A DNA stretch of 64,000 bases from Metarhizium brunneum. Lineage: Eukaryota; Ascomycota; Sordariomycetes; Hypocreales; Clavicipitaceae. Below the pieces are notes generated by a model. That model had not been told where the DNA came from. It did not search any database and was given only the letters and a program-made list of their open reading frames with translations. Shown here piece after piece: positions 47,245-58,706 of this stretch. The DNA lies in assembly GCF_013426205.1 (NCBI RefSeq), contig NC_089424.1, forward strand, positions 1,612,001 through 1,676,000. Direction: 5' to 3'. Both the position numbers and the translations under genes were made by a program. Each line of letters begins with the position of its first letter. Position 1 is the stretch's first letter.

Positions 47245-49635
47245 GAACCCAACCTACGACCTTTTCGAGTCTTCAACAACACCCTCATCATCAGCTAATG
47301 CGAAATCCGTCCAACGCAGTCGAATTGACAGCCTCAGCAAATTATATTATCCCCAATCCAAGCGTAGGCTCTACTGGTCGGACTGCAAAGGGATCCCCAT
47401 TCACCCGACCTTGCCATTTGATGCGAACATGTCGTCAGGGAAGCGAGGCCCTACGGTGCTAGTACGTTGATTGTCAATATTTATATATCTTCCCTCCTTT
47501 CTCTCTTCGCAGGCCCAGAATTTTTCATTCGCTTACAACTGCGATAGGTCACTGATGCGCGGGAGAGATCAAATCAACGCAGATCTCTTCGTCGCCAAGA
47601 TGCCTCTTCCGGGGCTCCTAGCCGAGTGCCAATGCGGTTTATGACCGTCGATAATGTTCTGCAATACAACACACAGATTCCATCCGGACAACCACGAGCA
47701 CCCCCCATTCCACAGAGACCTCATGCAGCTGCCGCAGCCAGCCAAGGCAGACGGGTCATTTCGGGCGGTGGTTTACCTAACCTTCAGTCACGAACCGGCC
47801 AACCCATGCCATCACGAACAACAAAGATTAGCCAAAAGCTAGTTCTTCTTCCGGAGACCGATGATCACAGCGATAACGCGGAAGAAGAAGTGGAAAGCGA
47901 AACAGTATTGGCTCGGAGATTACAAAACGAAGAAAGTAGACCGCTGAGGGACGAGGAGTTGGACGTTCTTAGAAAAAGAGGAGGCGTCCGGGGGAAAAGC
48001 TATGCTGAAAGACTGCCCAAGCCGCAACGAAAAGACAAGGTCAGCCGATTAACAGCATACTGCACGGCTCAGGCGTACAAGACGGCAGAGACGTCAGAAT
48101 TTTTGAGAAAGAAGCACGAAGCAAAGACTAAACTGTATGACGACTGTCTGTATGCCATCTACGCATTGCCGTTGTTGAATGGCACAGAGGGATATCGAGT
48201 ACGAGGACGGCCTATGCTGAAAACTCCAGGAACGGGTAAGACCATGCTCGACTTAGAGATCGAGAGAAGCGAGCAGCGTGACCACCACGAGGGTTATTTC
48301 GAAGACGATGCATATACTCAGCCCGAGAGCCCAGAACGAGGTGGTCGAGATTCCTCTGCCCACGGTCCCTCCCGATCTCATGGGCATGAGGGCCAGCAGG
48401 AACAAGATGATGGCATTCCGTCGCAGATGAGCCGTCTGGCACCGGATGCCAAAAATTTTGCTGAACTGTTTGTTTTCTCGTATGGCGTTGTGGTATTCTG
48501 GAACTTTACGGAACACCAGGAGAAGGATATTCTCGCCGACTTGACTTTCGCTGATGCCGAAGATAACATCAGTCTGTTGACTCGCCCGCTGGAGCAAGAC
48601 GATTTTGAGACGGAAGAATTCCACTTCGAGTACAGCGCAGATGTCAAGCGACCAAGAGTGTTCAACGATATGATTACATTGTTGCCTCGGTCTGACCACA
48701 TGATCAAGTTGACCATTAGCCATGCTATTGCCCAGAGCACCAAATTATGCTTTTTTGAGGAGAGGATGAGTGAAACTATGCTAGACGCGCAACATGTGCC
48801 AAAAACGTTGGCGCTAACAGGACAGTTGAATATGACAAGAGTAGAGATTGTCACTCTTCTCGGCAGATTATTCAAGAGCCGAGTGGATATCAATCTATGT
48901 AAGTTGTCTCCCCTCCGCTATTGGAGCCAAAAATTTTCATCAAAACTCAACTGCGCAAGACTATAGGGACTGCATTTCTGACTCTAGTGTAATATAGCAT
49001 CGAATATTCTTGATGTCCCGAATTTCTTCTGGGACTCAGAACCTACGCTACATCCGCTTTATGTTGCCATCCGCGAGTATCTCGAAATTGATCCTCGAAT
49101 AAAGGTTCTAAACGAAAGATGCCGTGTATTTCTTGATCTCGCCGAGATTCTGTCCGACTCAATCGCTGATGCCAAGATGAGCTACATTACCTGGATTGTC
49201 ATTATCCTCATTGTCGGCAGTATTCTCGTCACGGTAACCGAAGTCATTCTACGCTTTGTTATGCTCAAGAAGAGCGGTAGCAAACTTAATACATCCTTTA
49301 CATCAATATCCTGGAGCGGGGATATTGATCCTGCTGAGGTCCCCGAGGTCTTCTCTCTTCCTTCAGCGCCCATACCTAGCCAATCTCGCACCAGCACGAC
49401 GTCAAGAAAAGGGACAGGTCCCAGGAAAGCGGCTGGCGCTGAAGCACATACAGATCTAGAAATTCTAGCTCTGACGCTAGGCCTGCAGTCAAACGCTACG
49501 TTAGACGACGTCAGACGAGGTATTCGCGATCTGAGACAAACAGCAGCGTCTAATGGGCATTGCTCCACTAAAAATTTGTCTCCTTTGGGTTCGGCAGAAT
49601 TGCGAAAGAAGGGCATGATGGATGCGTCTTATTAG
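47245..49635 (+). CDS. RMD1/SIF2-like DUF155 membrane protein (start unresolved)
   Basis: Fungal relative of yeast RMD1/RMD8 and fission yeast Sif2 (DUF155, related to mitochondrial RMND1). Coding blocks: about 47245-47461, 47548-48898 and 48998-49635, together about 735 residues. The first block begins NPTYDLFESSTTPSS and contains IDSLSKLYYPQSKRRLYWSD; no in-frame ATG precedes it back to a stop at 47219, and a CACCACAG acceptor at 47244 suggests a short upstream exon. The DUF155 core includes ELFVFSYGVVVFWNFTEHQE, FEYSADVKRPRVFNDMITL, KLTISHAIAQSTKLCFFEER, NILDVPNFFWDSEPTLHPLY and a REYLEIDPRIKVLNERC helix. A C-terminal transmembrane helix follows (WIVIILIVGSILVTVTEVIL), typical of the family, then a Ser-rich tail. 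Anchoring in a cytoplasmic organelle membrane is expected. Confidence 0.88.
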
Positions 49636-49876
49636 TATTAACCTTTGGTTAGTTCGCGCGGGGCACTTCTATATACAATATACCCCTGATAGTTTAGCCA
49701 TGTGTGACATCAGTAGATGGGGCCAGTGTGAGGTTATACGCTAACAACTGTCATTTTCAAGAGCCTACCCCATAGAGTTAATTCTCTTAAGCACAAGAAA
49801 ATATAGGAGATATTAACCCGAATAAAAAGTACTAATCCTTTTTTTTTTAATTATTATAAAAAATTATAAAAAAAAA

Positions 49877-49928
49877 GGCTAGTTAATCACCAGGACCTAC
49901 TAGTAATATAATTAATAATTATACCTTA
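49877..49928 (+). repeat. 52-bp tandem-spaced repeat, unit 1 (T-rich version)
   Basis: Starts GGCTAGTTAATCACCAGGAC. Compared with unit 2 it has T for C at about seven sites and A for G at one, with no transversion. Confidence 0.8.
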
Positions 49929-49978
49929 CTAATATAATTAAATTATAATAAAAAAATAAATAAATAAAGGCTAGCTAA

Positions 49979-50030
49979 TCACCAGGACCCACTAGTAACA
50001 CAATCAATAGCTATACCTAGCTAATTTGAT
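49979..50030 (+). repeat. 52-bp tandem-spaced repeat, unit 2 (less mutated)
   Basis: Starts GGCTAGCTAATCACCAGGAC, 102 bp downstream of unit 1. Several of the C sites changed in unit 1 are CpA here. Confidence 0.8.
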
Positions 50031-50368
50031 AGTAACACACAATTTTAAAAACAGTACACACATCGCAATACATCAAATCTACTAGCTCAAGAGGTGATTC
50101 ATGACCTTACACGCCGGCAAAAGTATACACGTAATAATGACGGCGACTCGCAACCACGTGAGTCACGCCCCGAAAAACTCAGAGTAATCCAACACAACAT
50201 AAATCGACGAAGTCTGCGCCCGACTTTCACGAAGCCCATTAAGATCAAGGACACCATAGAGCTTATCAATAAAAAGTAGCTCTGTGTCATAGTTTTCCCC
50301 CTCATTGCGGAGGGGAGTACTAATCCTTCTATATTTTTTACAAGGTTTGCTTCTGTGATGACGGTGGC

Positions 50369-50388
50369 TGAGGCTATCGCGAGATGGC
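50369..50388 (+). repeat. 20-bp dispersed repeat, copy B
   Basis: Identical to 46866-46885 (TGAGGCTATCGCGAGATGGC). Confidence 0.75.
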
Positions 50389-50794
50389 TTTAGCAGCGGT
50401 TTTTGTAGTACCTGGTACTCCACTTTATTAGTTTATTTCCTGATACCTTGTTGGGCCCTTAGCCCCAGTCAGCTCCGCCAGAAGTCACTGCTGGCTAAAC
50501 GTACAGGGGTTGGATTGCAGGCTGGTTGTTGAGGAGGGGCAAAAGAGGTAAAAAAAAAAAAAAAAGGGCCTTGGATAATGGCACAGAGCATACATACATA
50601 TACTACAGACACGTAAGGTTTGTCGTCGGCATGTTGTGACTGACTGGAAATCAGGACAAGAAATTTCTGATTTTATTCCGCAAGACTCTCGATTCGCCGA
50701 CTCAATTTGTACGAACCATCGACCACTCGACCCCGTCTGGTCACCCTCGTCAATTCACCGTCTTCTCGAATTCTAAACGACAACACATACTGAA

Positions 50795-53146
50795 ATGGGC
50801 AGTGTTCGAGTTCTCCTGATCGGAAATGGTGGCCGTGAGCATGCTCTGGCGTGGAAATTGAGCCAGTCTGCTCGAGTTGACACCATATTTGCCGTCCCTG
50901 GCAACGGCGGCACTGCCTCGTGTCCAAAGGTTACCAATGTCACCTCAGTCTCAGCGGAAGATTACCCAGGCCTCGTCACCTTTGCACAATCAAATGGGGT
51001 CAATTTAGTCGTTCCTGGACCCGAAGCGCCTCTCGTGGACGGCGTGGAAGGGTTCTTCAAAAAGGCCGGAATACCTTGTTTTGGCCCCTCCAAAGAGGCA
51101 GCTCGATTGGAGGGAAGCAAGACCTATTCCAAGGACTTCATGAAGAAATACAACATCCCAACTGCTACGTACGAAAACTTTTCTGACTATCAGAAAGCGA
51201 TCGAGTATATTGATAGCGTCTCTCACGAAGTTGTCATCAAGGCAACCGGTCTCGCTGCCGGCAAAGGCGTTATCCTGCCTCAATCGAAACAAGAGGCGAA
51301 GGATGCCCTGAAGCAGATCATGGTTGACAAGGCCTTTGGATCTGCTGGAGATGAGGTTGTTATTGAAGAACTCCTGGCTGGCGACGAGCTGAGCGTTCTC
51401 ACCTTTTGCGATGGTTACACTATTCGATCATTGCCTTTGGCGCAGGACCACAAGCGCATTTTTGATGGCGATCAAGGCCCCAATACCGGAGGAATGGGTT
51501 GCTACGCGCCTACAAACATCGCCACAAAGGAGTTGACGGAACGCATTGACAAAGAAATCCTCGAGCCTACTATTTTGGGAATGCGACGGGAGAAGCAGCC
51601 ATTCCGCGGTGTACTGTTCACCGGCCTCATGATTACCAGTGCTGGTCCCAAAGTCCTGGAATACAACGTGCGATTTGGCGACCCAGAAACCCAAACTGTC
51701 TTGCCTCTTCTCTCCGCCGACACAGATTTGGCAGATATAATGCTTGCTTGTGCTGAAGGGTACCTCGACAACTGTCACTTGAAGGTCGAGCAGAAGTTCA
51801 GCGCAACTGTTGTTGTTGCTGCTGGCGGATACCCTGGCTCTTATGCCAAGGGGATTCCAATGACTGTTTTGCAACCGCCCCGAGGTAGCACCATTTTCCA
51901 TGCGGGAACCAGGCTGGATGGAGACCAGCTCAAGTCATCTGGTGGTCGAGTGATTGCGATTAACTCTGTGGGTGAATCCCTTAGAGCCGCTGTGGACGCG
52001 TCGTATTCTGCACTCGCCTCAGGAATAATCAGCTTCGAAGCCATGTTCTTCCGAAAGGATATTGCGCACCGCGCTTTTCGAGATCAATCCAAGGAGGCCA
52101 TGACTTACGCCCAAGCTGGTGTCGATATCCAAGCCGGTAATGATTTTGTCGAGAAAATCAAGAAGGCCGTAGCCAGCACCAAACGACCCGGAGCTGAGGC
52201 AGAAATCGGTGGATTCGGTGGCGAGCTTGATCTTTCACAATGCGGATACCAGAGCGTACCAATTCTTGTTGGCGCTATTGATGGCGTTGGTACCAAGCTC
52301 ATGATTGCCCAAGCTATGAAGAAGCATGACACTGTGGGTATTGATCTTGTTGCCATGAATGTAAACGACTTGATCGTTCAGGGAGCCACGCCATTGATGT
52401 TCCTGGATTACTACGGCTGCAGCAAGCTTGACCTTCCATCTGCGGCCGCCTTTGTCGAAGGCGTCGCTGATGGCTGTCGCCAGGCTGGATGTGCTTTGGT
52501 AGGTGGTGAGACCGCTGAAATGCCCGGCATGTATCAGGGCGAGGATTATGATGCCGCAGGATGCGCAGTTGGTGCCGTCACCTCTGAGGAGCGACTCCCT
52601 CGGCAGAATACCATGACGGAAGGTGACGTTCTTCTTGGTCTCGGGTCTGTTGGTGTCCATTCCAATGGCTTTTCGCTGGTGAGAAGGATAGTGCAGAGTG
52701 CTGGCTTGGCGTATGAATCACAAGCGCCATGGGATATATCGAAAACCGTTGGAGAATCCCTCCTGACCCCCACCCGCATCTACGTCAAGAGCCTTTTGCC
52801 AGTTCTCAGTGAAATCAAGGGTCTGGCACACGTTACCGGTGGTGGTCTCATCGAGAACGTTCCCCGTATGTTGCCAGATGGCCTTGCTGCTGAAATCATC
52901 TACGGCTCTTGGGACATTCTGCCTGTCTTCCAGTGGCTCAAGCAGGCTGGAAATGTTGACCCCGCTGAAATGTGCCGTACGTTCAACTCGGGCGTTGGCA
53001 TGGTCATTGCTGTAGATGCCAGCAAGGCCGACGCTGTGGCCCAAGCACTTTCCGCTTCTGAAAGCGTCTACAAGATAGGACGGCTGGTCCGTCGTAATCA
53101 GGGCCAACCTGGCTGTGAGGTTAAGAATCTTGAGTTATGGGCATGA
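50795..53146 (+). CDS. ade5,7: Bifunctional GAR synthetase / AIR synthetase (purine biosynthesis)
   Basis: Cytosolic bifunctional enzyme of de novo purine synthesis: phosphoribosylamine-glycine ligase (step 2) and phosphoribosylformylglycinamidine cyclo-ligase (step 5). Single exon, 783 residues, the usual size for fungal ADE5,7. The N-terminal half (about 1-430) is [24 protein letters not shown] at the start, [34 protein letters not shown] (ATP-grasp), [20 protein letters not shown] and [17 protein letters not shown]. The C-terminal half (about 435-783) is AIRS: the Gly-rich [44 protein letters not shown]-like [40 protein letters not shown] and [16 protein letters not shown]. All catalytic segments are intact. 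The ATG at 50795 gives [13 protein letters not shown]. Confidence 0.97.
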   Translation: MGSVRVLLIGNGGREHALAWKLSQSARVDTIFAVPGNGGTASCPKVTNVTSVSAEDYPGLVTFAQSNGVNLVVPGPEAPLVDGVEGFFKKAGIPCFGPSKEAARLEGSKTYSKDFMKKYNIPTATYENFSDYQKAIEYIDSVSHEVVIKATGLAAGKGVILPQSKQEAKDALKQIMVDKAFGSAGDEVVIEELLAGDELSVLTFCDGYTIRSLPLAQDHKRIFDGDQGPNTGGMGCYAPTNIATKELTERIDKEILEPTILGMRREKQPFRGVLFTGLMITSAGPKVLEYNVRFGDPETQTVLPLLSADTDLADIMLACAEGYLDNCHLKVEQKFSATVVVAAGGYPGSYAKGIPMTVLQPPRGSTIFHAGTRLDGDQLKSSGGRVIAINSVGESLRAAVDASYSALASGIISFEAMFFRKDIAHRAFRDQSKEAMTYAQAGVDIQAGNDFVEKIKKAVASTKRPGAEAEIGGFGGELDLSQCGYQSVPILVGAIDGVGTKLMIAQAMKKHDTVGIDLVAMNVNDLIVQGATPLMFLDYYGCSKLDLPSAAAFVEGVADGCRQAGCALVGGETAEMPGMYQGEDYDAAGCAVGAVTSEERLPRQNTMTEGDVLLGLGSVGVHSNGFSLVRRIVQSAGLAYESQAPWDISKTVGESLLTPTRIYVKSLLPVLSEIKGLAHVTGGGLIENVPRMLPDGLAAEIIYGSWDILPVFQWLKQAGNVDPAEMCRTFNSGVGMVIAVDASKADAVAQALSASESVYKIGRLVRRNQGQPGCEVKNLELWA

Positions 53147-53463
53147 GAATATCGAACACAGTTAGCCGCAAAAAGTTAAATCAGAGCTTAAGTTGAAGGG
53201 ATACAAATAAACACACGGTGCATCCGTGACGACGTCGCCGTTGTTATTGAAGTAAGTTGCAGAAGAACTATTAGAGTAGATAAATGGGAGCGTCGCGCGT
53301 TATCCTCCTTTGCGATGGACACATAGGTGTTACAAACCAGACACCTACAATATTCAAGGCGGACTAAGCTCTATTCTATTTCATATCCCTTTTCCCAAGA
53401 TATACAACCATACCATACGCCATGCTTCGAGAAAACAAAACTTCACAACAATACGTTTCCAAG
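53147..53463. other. Convergent spacer, ADE5,7 / GT90
   Basis: About 0.3 kb between 3' ends; nothing further is seen. Confidence 0.55.
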
Positions 53464-56427
53464 TTATGATGCGCGAGACCATTCACCGCTTCGGAACTCA
53501 CCATTTGCCTCTCTGTACCCGATCTCATTCCTTCGGTCATCAATGAGCCTACCCCATTCGAGCAGTAGTCGAAATAGATATATCTCCATGTCCTTCTTAC
53601 TTATTGCTTCGCCGGCCCAACGTTGGCCTTGTCGCGCGATCCACTGCCCATCAGAAGAACGGCCTGTCAGGTATGTATTAATACCGTTCATTTTGGCCTT
53701 GTTCGCAGTCCCTGTAAAGTAAAGTAATGTCGTATGTAGGGCTTGATATCTTGGGTCTACAGGCACAAAATGCAGCCAAGGAGTGAGCCGCTCGGAATAC
53801 CAAGTCTTGAACGTTGTTGAGATGAAGGGTAGACTCTGTGAGTGTAGCATCTTCAATATCGTAGCTGGTGGGCCGTCGTCTTCATCAGTCAAAAGTACAT
53901 ACCGATACTTTAAGGGATCCTCGGTCTGGGTGTTTTCACCATAAACTTTCTTAAGGGTGTTGCAGTGTTGGCTTGCACAGGCGGAAAAATCGTCTATACC
54001 GACATTGAAGGACAGGTCGCGATTAGCCTCTGCAACTGAAACAGACACTGATCTGAATTTATGATCCGCCCCTGAAATAGGGAGAATGACCGTTGCCCAG
54101 TCTCTGGAGTCAGCATTGTTGATAAGGTGCATTAACCTTAACTTATGGCTTCCCCGTAACGCTTGTTCATTGATGACTTGCCCACCGATTGCACTCCTCC
54201 AGAATAGAGTGTCCTTGCGTTTCAAAAAGGGCTCACTGTCATCCACCTGCTCTTGTCGGAAGTAAGACAATGGGACCAGAATATCTTGAAACCCTGCCAT
54301 CTTAGATGGGCCAAATAGGGGAACGAGTTCTCTGATCGGTGGGGTGCTTAGGTCTGTCATTGCAAAGCTGTGTAGATGATTAAGGTCAGGCTGAGAGCAC
54401 ACATCCAATGATTTCTCCCAGTCGCTCAACAACTGGCCACGGGAGTGTTGCCTCACACAAGCCGAACAAAATACACTAAGATCCCAGTAAGGGCTTGTTT
54501 GGGCCCTCGACGTCGCGGGACATGCTTCAGTTCGCATCTGCTGAAAATCACTCGCCCGAGTTTGATGCCATGTTGCACTTTGAGCAGCCTCCTCTGTGTA
54601 TCTCGATCCCAGTGTATTGTTTTCTGCAGACCAAGTATTCGTTGACCTTTTAGATATTATTTTGGCCATGGATTGCAGGTACCCTCGGCTCTGAAGTTGG
54701 GTATCTTTCCACAACGGAAGCACTCGTGGTGCCGCGTTCAAATTGACAGGGAGAACCATGTCAGGTAGATGTCTTGAGAACTTTTTTATCATATCGGCCA
54801 GCTCCCTCAGATCCATGTTCTTGGATTCATGTCCAGCATCACTGACAGTGACTTGCCCATTTTCCACGGTTATGTTTCCGACGCCAGGGTTTGACAATGC
54901 CGACTGAACACGTCTACGGAGCGTTGCTGGTGGCAGAGACCAGAACACGTCCAAATCGTTATCAATTTGCTGGAATTCATCTACAATAGACGAACCAGAA
55001 GCATATTGGTACCAGTCACCGAAGTGGGGGGGTGGTGATCTGCCGCCATGGCGTTCTCTATATATCACCACCGCCGTAGCAAGAGTCGTACTCGTAGAGG
55101 CCTTTGTAAGCCAACGGTCATGGATCGTACGAGCCTCATACATGAGTTCGTTTATCGGATGGCGCTTATCGAAATATTCGAGCGGATAGATGAATGTGAA
55201 TCCTGTAGCGATAATAAGAAGCAATACCATGAATGAGACGAATAATATACGTCTAACGAAGATAACCGAGCGAATATCATGTGCGTAAACGAAAAGACCT
55301 GAGCCAAAGGTTATTAGCCAAAGCGGCCCAAGGCTCGCAGCTCGTGAGAGATGCATCCAATCTCCAAGACTAAAGACGTTTATTCCGGCACGCCAAGTTC
55401 CAAAAAGAAATGTTGTTACAGTCGTGGATACAACTGGCGTCGTTTCACAGGTCCAAATGGACAAACCGATGGTCATGGTGGCAAGGGCGAAGCTATCCGT
55501 CACTACGTCAAATCCCCGCAGAAATCCAAACCCCAGACTGGCCAGATTGCTTCCATTGAGCAAGCTGGTAGTAAGCCATAGAAATGAGCTAAACAGGGAA
55601 GAAGTGAGGAAAATATTGGATAGCATTCGAAGTCGCAGCTTGAGATTTCTCATCCAAGTCAACACCCTCCACAAAAGAACAATGATGACTGCGTCAAGCA
55701 GAAGACCAGCGTACTGGAGCAAAATAGTCTGCGATCGACTATCCAGAGGCGCAAAACAAATATATGTTGATGTCACAATTTGGTTTGCTGCCACATAAGT
55801 TCCAGTGGACAATAGAAGAGCTCCGGTCGTGAACAAGGTGACTGCCGCTCTTGGACCACTTAGCCAATCATGAATGTCGTCGAAAACGCTGCGCCACGGG
55901 TCTTCCATTTCATCGGTAACTGGTATAGACCAGTTACGACGCGTCGTTATTATGTCATGAACAATTAACAAAAGGCAAAGCCATGACTGCGAATTCGGTA
56001 TCAGCGGAATTCACCCCGAGATAGGAGGCAAAGATTGGCAGCATAGAAACATCCCAAATCTACCGTCTAAAAGATAGATGGGAGACTTGAACCATACCTC
56101 AACACCTGGTTTAGAGCATTGCTGCTTATAGTTGACATAATTAAAAAGCTCCAAGCGAATAACAATACAAGCTACCAGGATCGGGACTGAGCAGCGTCTT
56201 GCTCGGGCAGGAGGCAGAGTGCCAGCTTGTTTCGTAAGATCGTGTGGTTCTAGGTTTACCAGCAAGCCAGTTCGCCCATCTCTTGAAGAAGTATATCTTC
56301 CATCAGCCCCTGGGAGCCACTTCGAGGCATAGCTGGCACCAAGACAAATAAGGCCAGAGAGAAAGACAACAAGCAGTAGTAGGAGGCGAGAATAATCTGG
56401 GAATGAAATGTAAGGACGCGATTGCAT
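53464..56427 (-). CDS. GT90/CAP10-like glycosyltransferase with N-terminal multi-pass domain
   Basis: Probable Golgi glycosyltransferase of the CAZy GT90 (CAP10/CXT1) group. Exons (minus): 56427-56098 and 55986-53464, giving 950 residues; the intron joins CSKPGVE to SWLCLLLIVHD. The first 380 residues contain about ten hydrophobic helices, the typical membrane module of Sordariomycete GT90 proteins. The catalytic part begins near residue 600. Landmarks are FGPSKMAGFQDILVPLSYF, LFWRSAIGGQ, YRYVLLTDEDDGPPATILKM, LPFISTTFKTWYSERLTPWL, HFVPVDPRYQAL and a C-terminal GQRWAGEAISKKDMEIYLFR then LLLEWGRLIDDRR. The segment TDEDDGPPAT stands where relatives often have a DVDGN-type stretch, so catalytic details may differ. 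The acceptor sugar is unknown; basidiomycete CXT1 adds beta-1,2-xylose. Confidence 0.85.
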
Positions 56428-57069
56428 AATTTTATCAAAATTGTGATTCCATACCAGTCAGAGAGTAACGCTCTAATGAATGACAAACATACATAAATGA
56501 AGCGATAGTGCTATGAGCCGACAGATCAGAACAGTAGTCCTTTGACGAACCGCCAAGTTGAAAGAACAAAACATACCACAAAGCCGAGAGCTCATGGACC
56601 ACAGGCGGCGCCATGGCGTTCTCTCTTTAGCAGATGAAGATCTGCTGAGGGCGCATTTTCTGAAAAGGACGATCGTATGCAGGTCACAAGATACAAAAGC
56701 TGCCATCCAAGAAGTTCCAAGTGGTCAATGCCAACTACTTTGCTCCGTATCAGGGGGTGAGTAGTCGAGCCACAGGGAACAGGTGGCTGTGCACGACCTA
56801 CTTTATTACACTGACACGCTTACATAAGCCGACAACTGGAGGCATGAACGTTTGTCCGACCGCATAACGCTAATCAATATCGTCGTTCCAGGTCACAACC
56901 TCAGCTTCTCCTCAAGAGCCAAAGCCAAGGAATCAGAAGACTTTTTGCTTTTAAACGCCAATTTTTAGAGCATTTATTTCCATGGAAATCATTAAGACGT
57001 GTTTCAAATCATGTAACGAAACTCGGATACGCCACCAGTGAAAGCCCCCATCCCCGGATCATCACCATC
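56428..57069. other. Divergent promoter region, GT90 / PFA4
   Basis: About 0.64 kb between divergent starts; short frames only. Confidence 0.5.
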
Positions 57070-58368
57070 ATGGCGGGCCTGAATGATGCGCCTTTGGTGC
57101 AATCCTTGGCGGTTCCCGCCGTTTGTATCTTGATTGCGTTTCTGGGATACTTTTCACAATACCTGTTTCAGTATTCCTCGCTCAACCCCGGTCCACCCTC
57201 AGCCAATGAAACCATCGTCTTCAATGTTTTCCTGTTATCCCTATGGTTCACCTACTACAAGACTATCACCGAGGATCCTGGTCGATATGTTTTTACGGAT
57301 AAAGTGATCGAGGCCGAAGGAAGTTGGTGCAAGAAATGTTCAGCCCCAAAGCCCGCCAGAGCCCATCATTGTCGGCACTGTGGACGTTGCATTCCTAAAA
57401 TGGATCACCATTGCCCTTGGACGGCAAACTGTGTCTCTATGACTACATTCCCTCATTTTTTGCGGTTTATAGTTTTCGCCAACACATCCCTTGGGATACT
57501 AGGGTACCTTCTCTGGCAACGATTCTTCGCTCTGTGGGAATCACGGCACTTGCCTGCATATCTAGGTCCGACCTTGTCAGCACTTATAGGTTTGGCTCTC
57601 ACCTCACTCATATGCCTCTTCACTTCACTTGCCTTGGTCGTAATGCTTGTAACGACAATGAAGAGCTGGCTGTTCAATTGCACTATGATTGAGGGGTGGC
57701 AGGTCGAGCGCCACGACGCAGTTATGGAACGGGGAGGCCAGGATTGGTGGGATATCAATGGGTCCGATGGAAAGAAGATCAGAGTTGAAAGGGTCGAGTT
57801 CCCCTATGATCTTGGTTTTTTTGCAAACATGTCCCAAGCAATGGGATCCTCAAACTTTCTCCTCTGGTTTTTCCCATTGTCCGGGAGCCCTAAAGTCGGT
57901 AAGGATAGAACGGGCCACGGATGGTCTTGGGAAGAAAATGGATTCAATCGAAACGAAGGCATGTGGCCGCCACCAGACCCAGAAAAAATTCGCAGGGCAA
58001 ACAGAGAGTGGCCTGCAGGTCACAGGGACTTCAAAGCAGAACTGAGAAATGCAGAAACTATGTCTCCAGAGGAGCAAAAGAGTGCGTTCAAAGAACGCCA
58101 ATTACAGGACATGCAGAGGAGAAGCCATTTATTGGCAGAGCTAGAGGAAGTAGACGATTACGATATGCTGAGTGAAGACAGTCATGGTATTGGCTATAGT
58201 TCTGATCAAGAGGTTCATTGGAGAAACAACGACGGTGAGAGGCTACAAGATTACGGCGTTGATGAGGAAACGGAATTCTGCGCCGCACAAACAACTGAAG
58301 ATGATGATGTTCCACTTGTTGAGCTCTTGCGTCGGCGAAATATTTTGCGCACCGAATGTGCCGATTAA
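57070..58368 (+). CDS. pfa4: DHHC palmitoyltransferase PFA4
   Basis: ER-resident protein S-acyltransferase; the yeast enzyme palmitoylates chitin synthase 3 and amino-acid permease partners. Single exon, 432 residues. Two N-terminal transmembrane helices (VQSLAVPAVCILIAFLGYFS and IVFNVFLLSLWFTYYKTI) are followed by TEDPGRYVF (DPG motif), the DHHC cysteine-rich domain WCKKCSAPKPARAHHCRHCG then RCIPKMDHHCPWTANCV, and two more helices (FIVFANTSLGILGYLLWQRF and LIGLALTSLICLFTSLALVV). The TTxE-like region is TTMKSWLFNCTMIEGWQVER. The catalytic Cys of DHHC is present. The acidic C-terminal tail is variable in the family. A start 57 bp after the upstream ACC-rich leader is the only good ATG. Call secure. 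Confidence 0.95.
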   Translation: MAGLNDAPLVQSLAVPAVCILIAFLGYFSQYLFQYSSLNPGPPSANETIVFNVFLLSLWFTYYKTITEDPGRYVFTDKVIEAEGSWCKKCSAPKPARAHHCRHCGRCIPKMDHHCPWTANCVSMTTFPHFLRFIVFANTSLGILGYLLWQRFFALWESRHLPAYLGPTLSALIGLALTSLICLFTSLALVVMLVTTMKSWLFNCTMIEGWQVERHDAVMERGGQDWWDINGSDGKKIRVERVEFPYDLGFFANMSQAMGSSNFLLWFFPLSGSPKVGKDRTGHGWSWEENGFNRNEGMWPPPDPEKIRRANREWPAGHRDFKAELRNAETMSPEEQKSAFKERQLQDMQRRSHLLAELEEVDDYDMLSEDSHGIGYSSDQEVHWRNNDGERLQDYGVDEETEFCAAQTTEDDDVPLVELLRRRNILRTECAD

Positions 58369-58706
58369 ACACGACGACATTCGTGGTTTGGTGTAAATTT
58401 GCTGTATTAGTTCTGAATGTATTAGATGGACTTGTAGCACTACTTTTTTTTTTTTCTTGAGGTTGCGAAGGACCATAATTAGAACACTGCGCATGATGAA
58501 GCAAGAGCTGTTCGACAATCGGTCGAAAATTTATTTCTAGTGAATACCAAAACTAACAGTGTCTCACAGTTCCGCCTGGTTGCATAACATGACAAATTTT
58601 TGTACGCCGCAGGTCATGGTCTCGGCGCTAACAAAAGCAATACATAAACTTCAGTCTACTACGGATCGTCTACTCTAGATCGTGACCACGTATTCAGCAT
58701 CCGCTT
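58369..58706. other. Convergent spacer, PFA4 / myosin-1
   Basis: About 0.34 kb between 3' ends with a 14-base T run at about 58445-58458. Confidence 0.55.

Larger units (their letters stand above)
49828..50390 (+). mobile_element. Degenerate AT-rich repeat, probable RIP-mutated transposon relic
   Basis: The 13-bp word AGTACTAATCCTT occurs at 49828 and 50316. Between them two 52-bp units (49877-49928 and 49979-50030) differ only by transitions. A short open frame near 50167-50276 reads LRVIQHNINRRS, faintly like the start of LINE endonucleases. The end carries the 20-bp sequence also found at 46866. No complete element or terminal structure is visible, so the class is unknown. Confidence 0.5.
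49636..50794. other. Spacer with AT-rich repeat relic, upstream of ADE5,7
   Basis: About 1.16 kb. The left half is the AT-rich, mutated repeat block (listed separately); the right half has an A tract near 50550-50565 and the ADE5,7 promoter. Confidence 0.6.
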
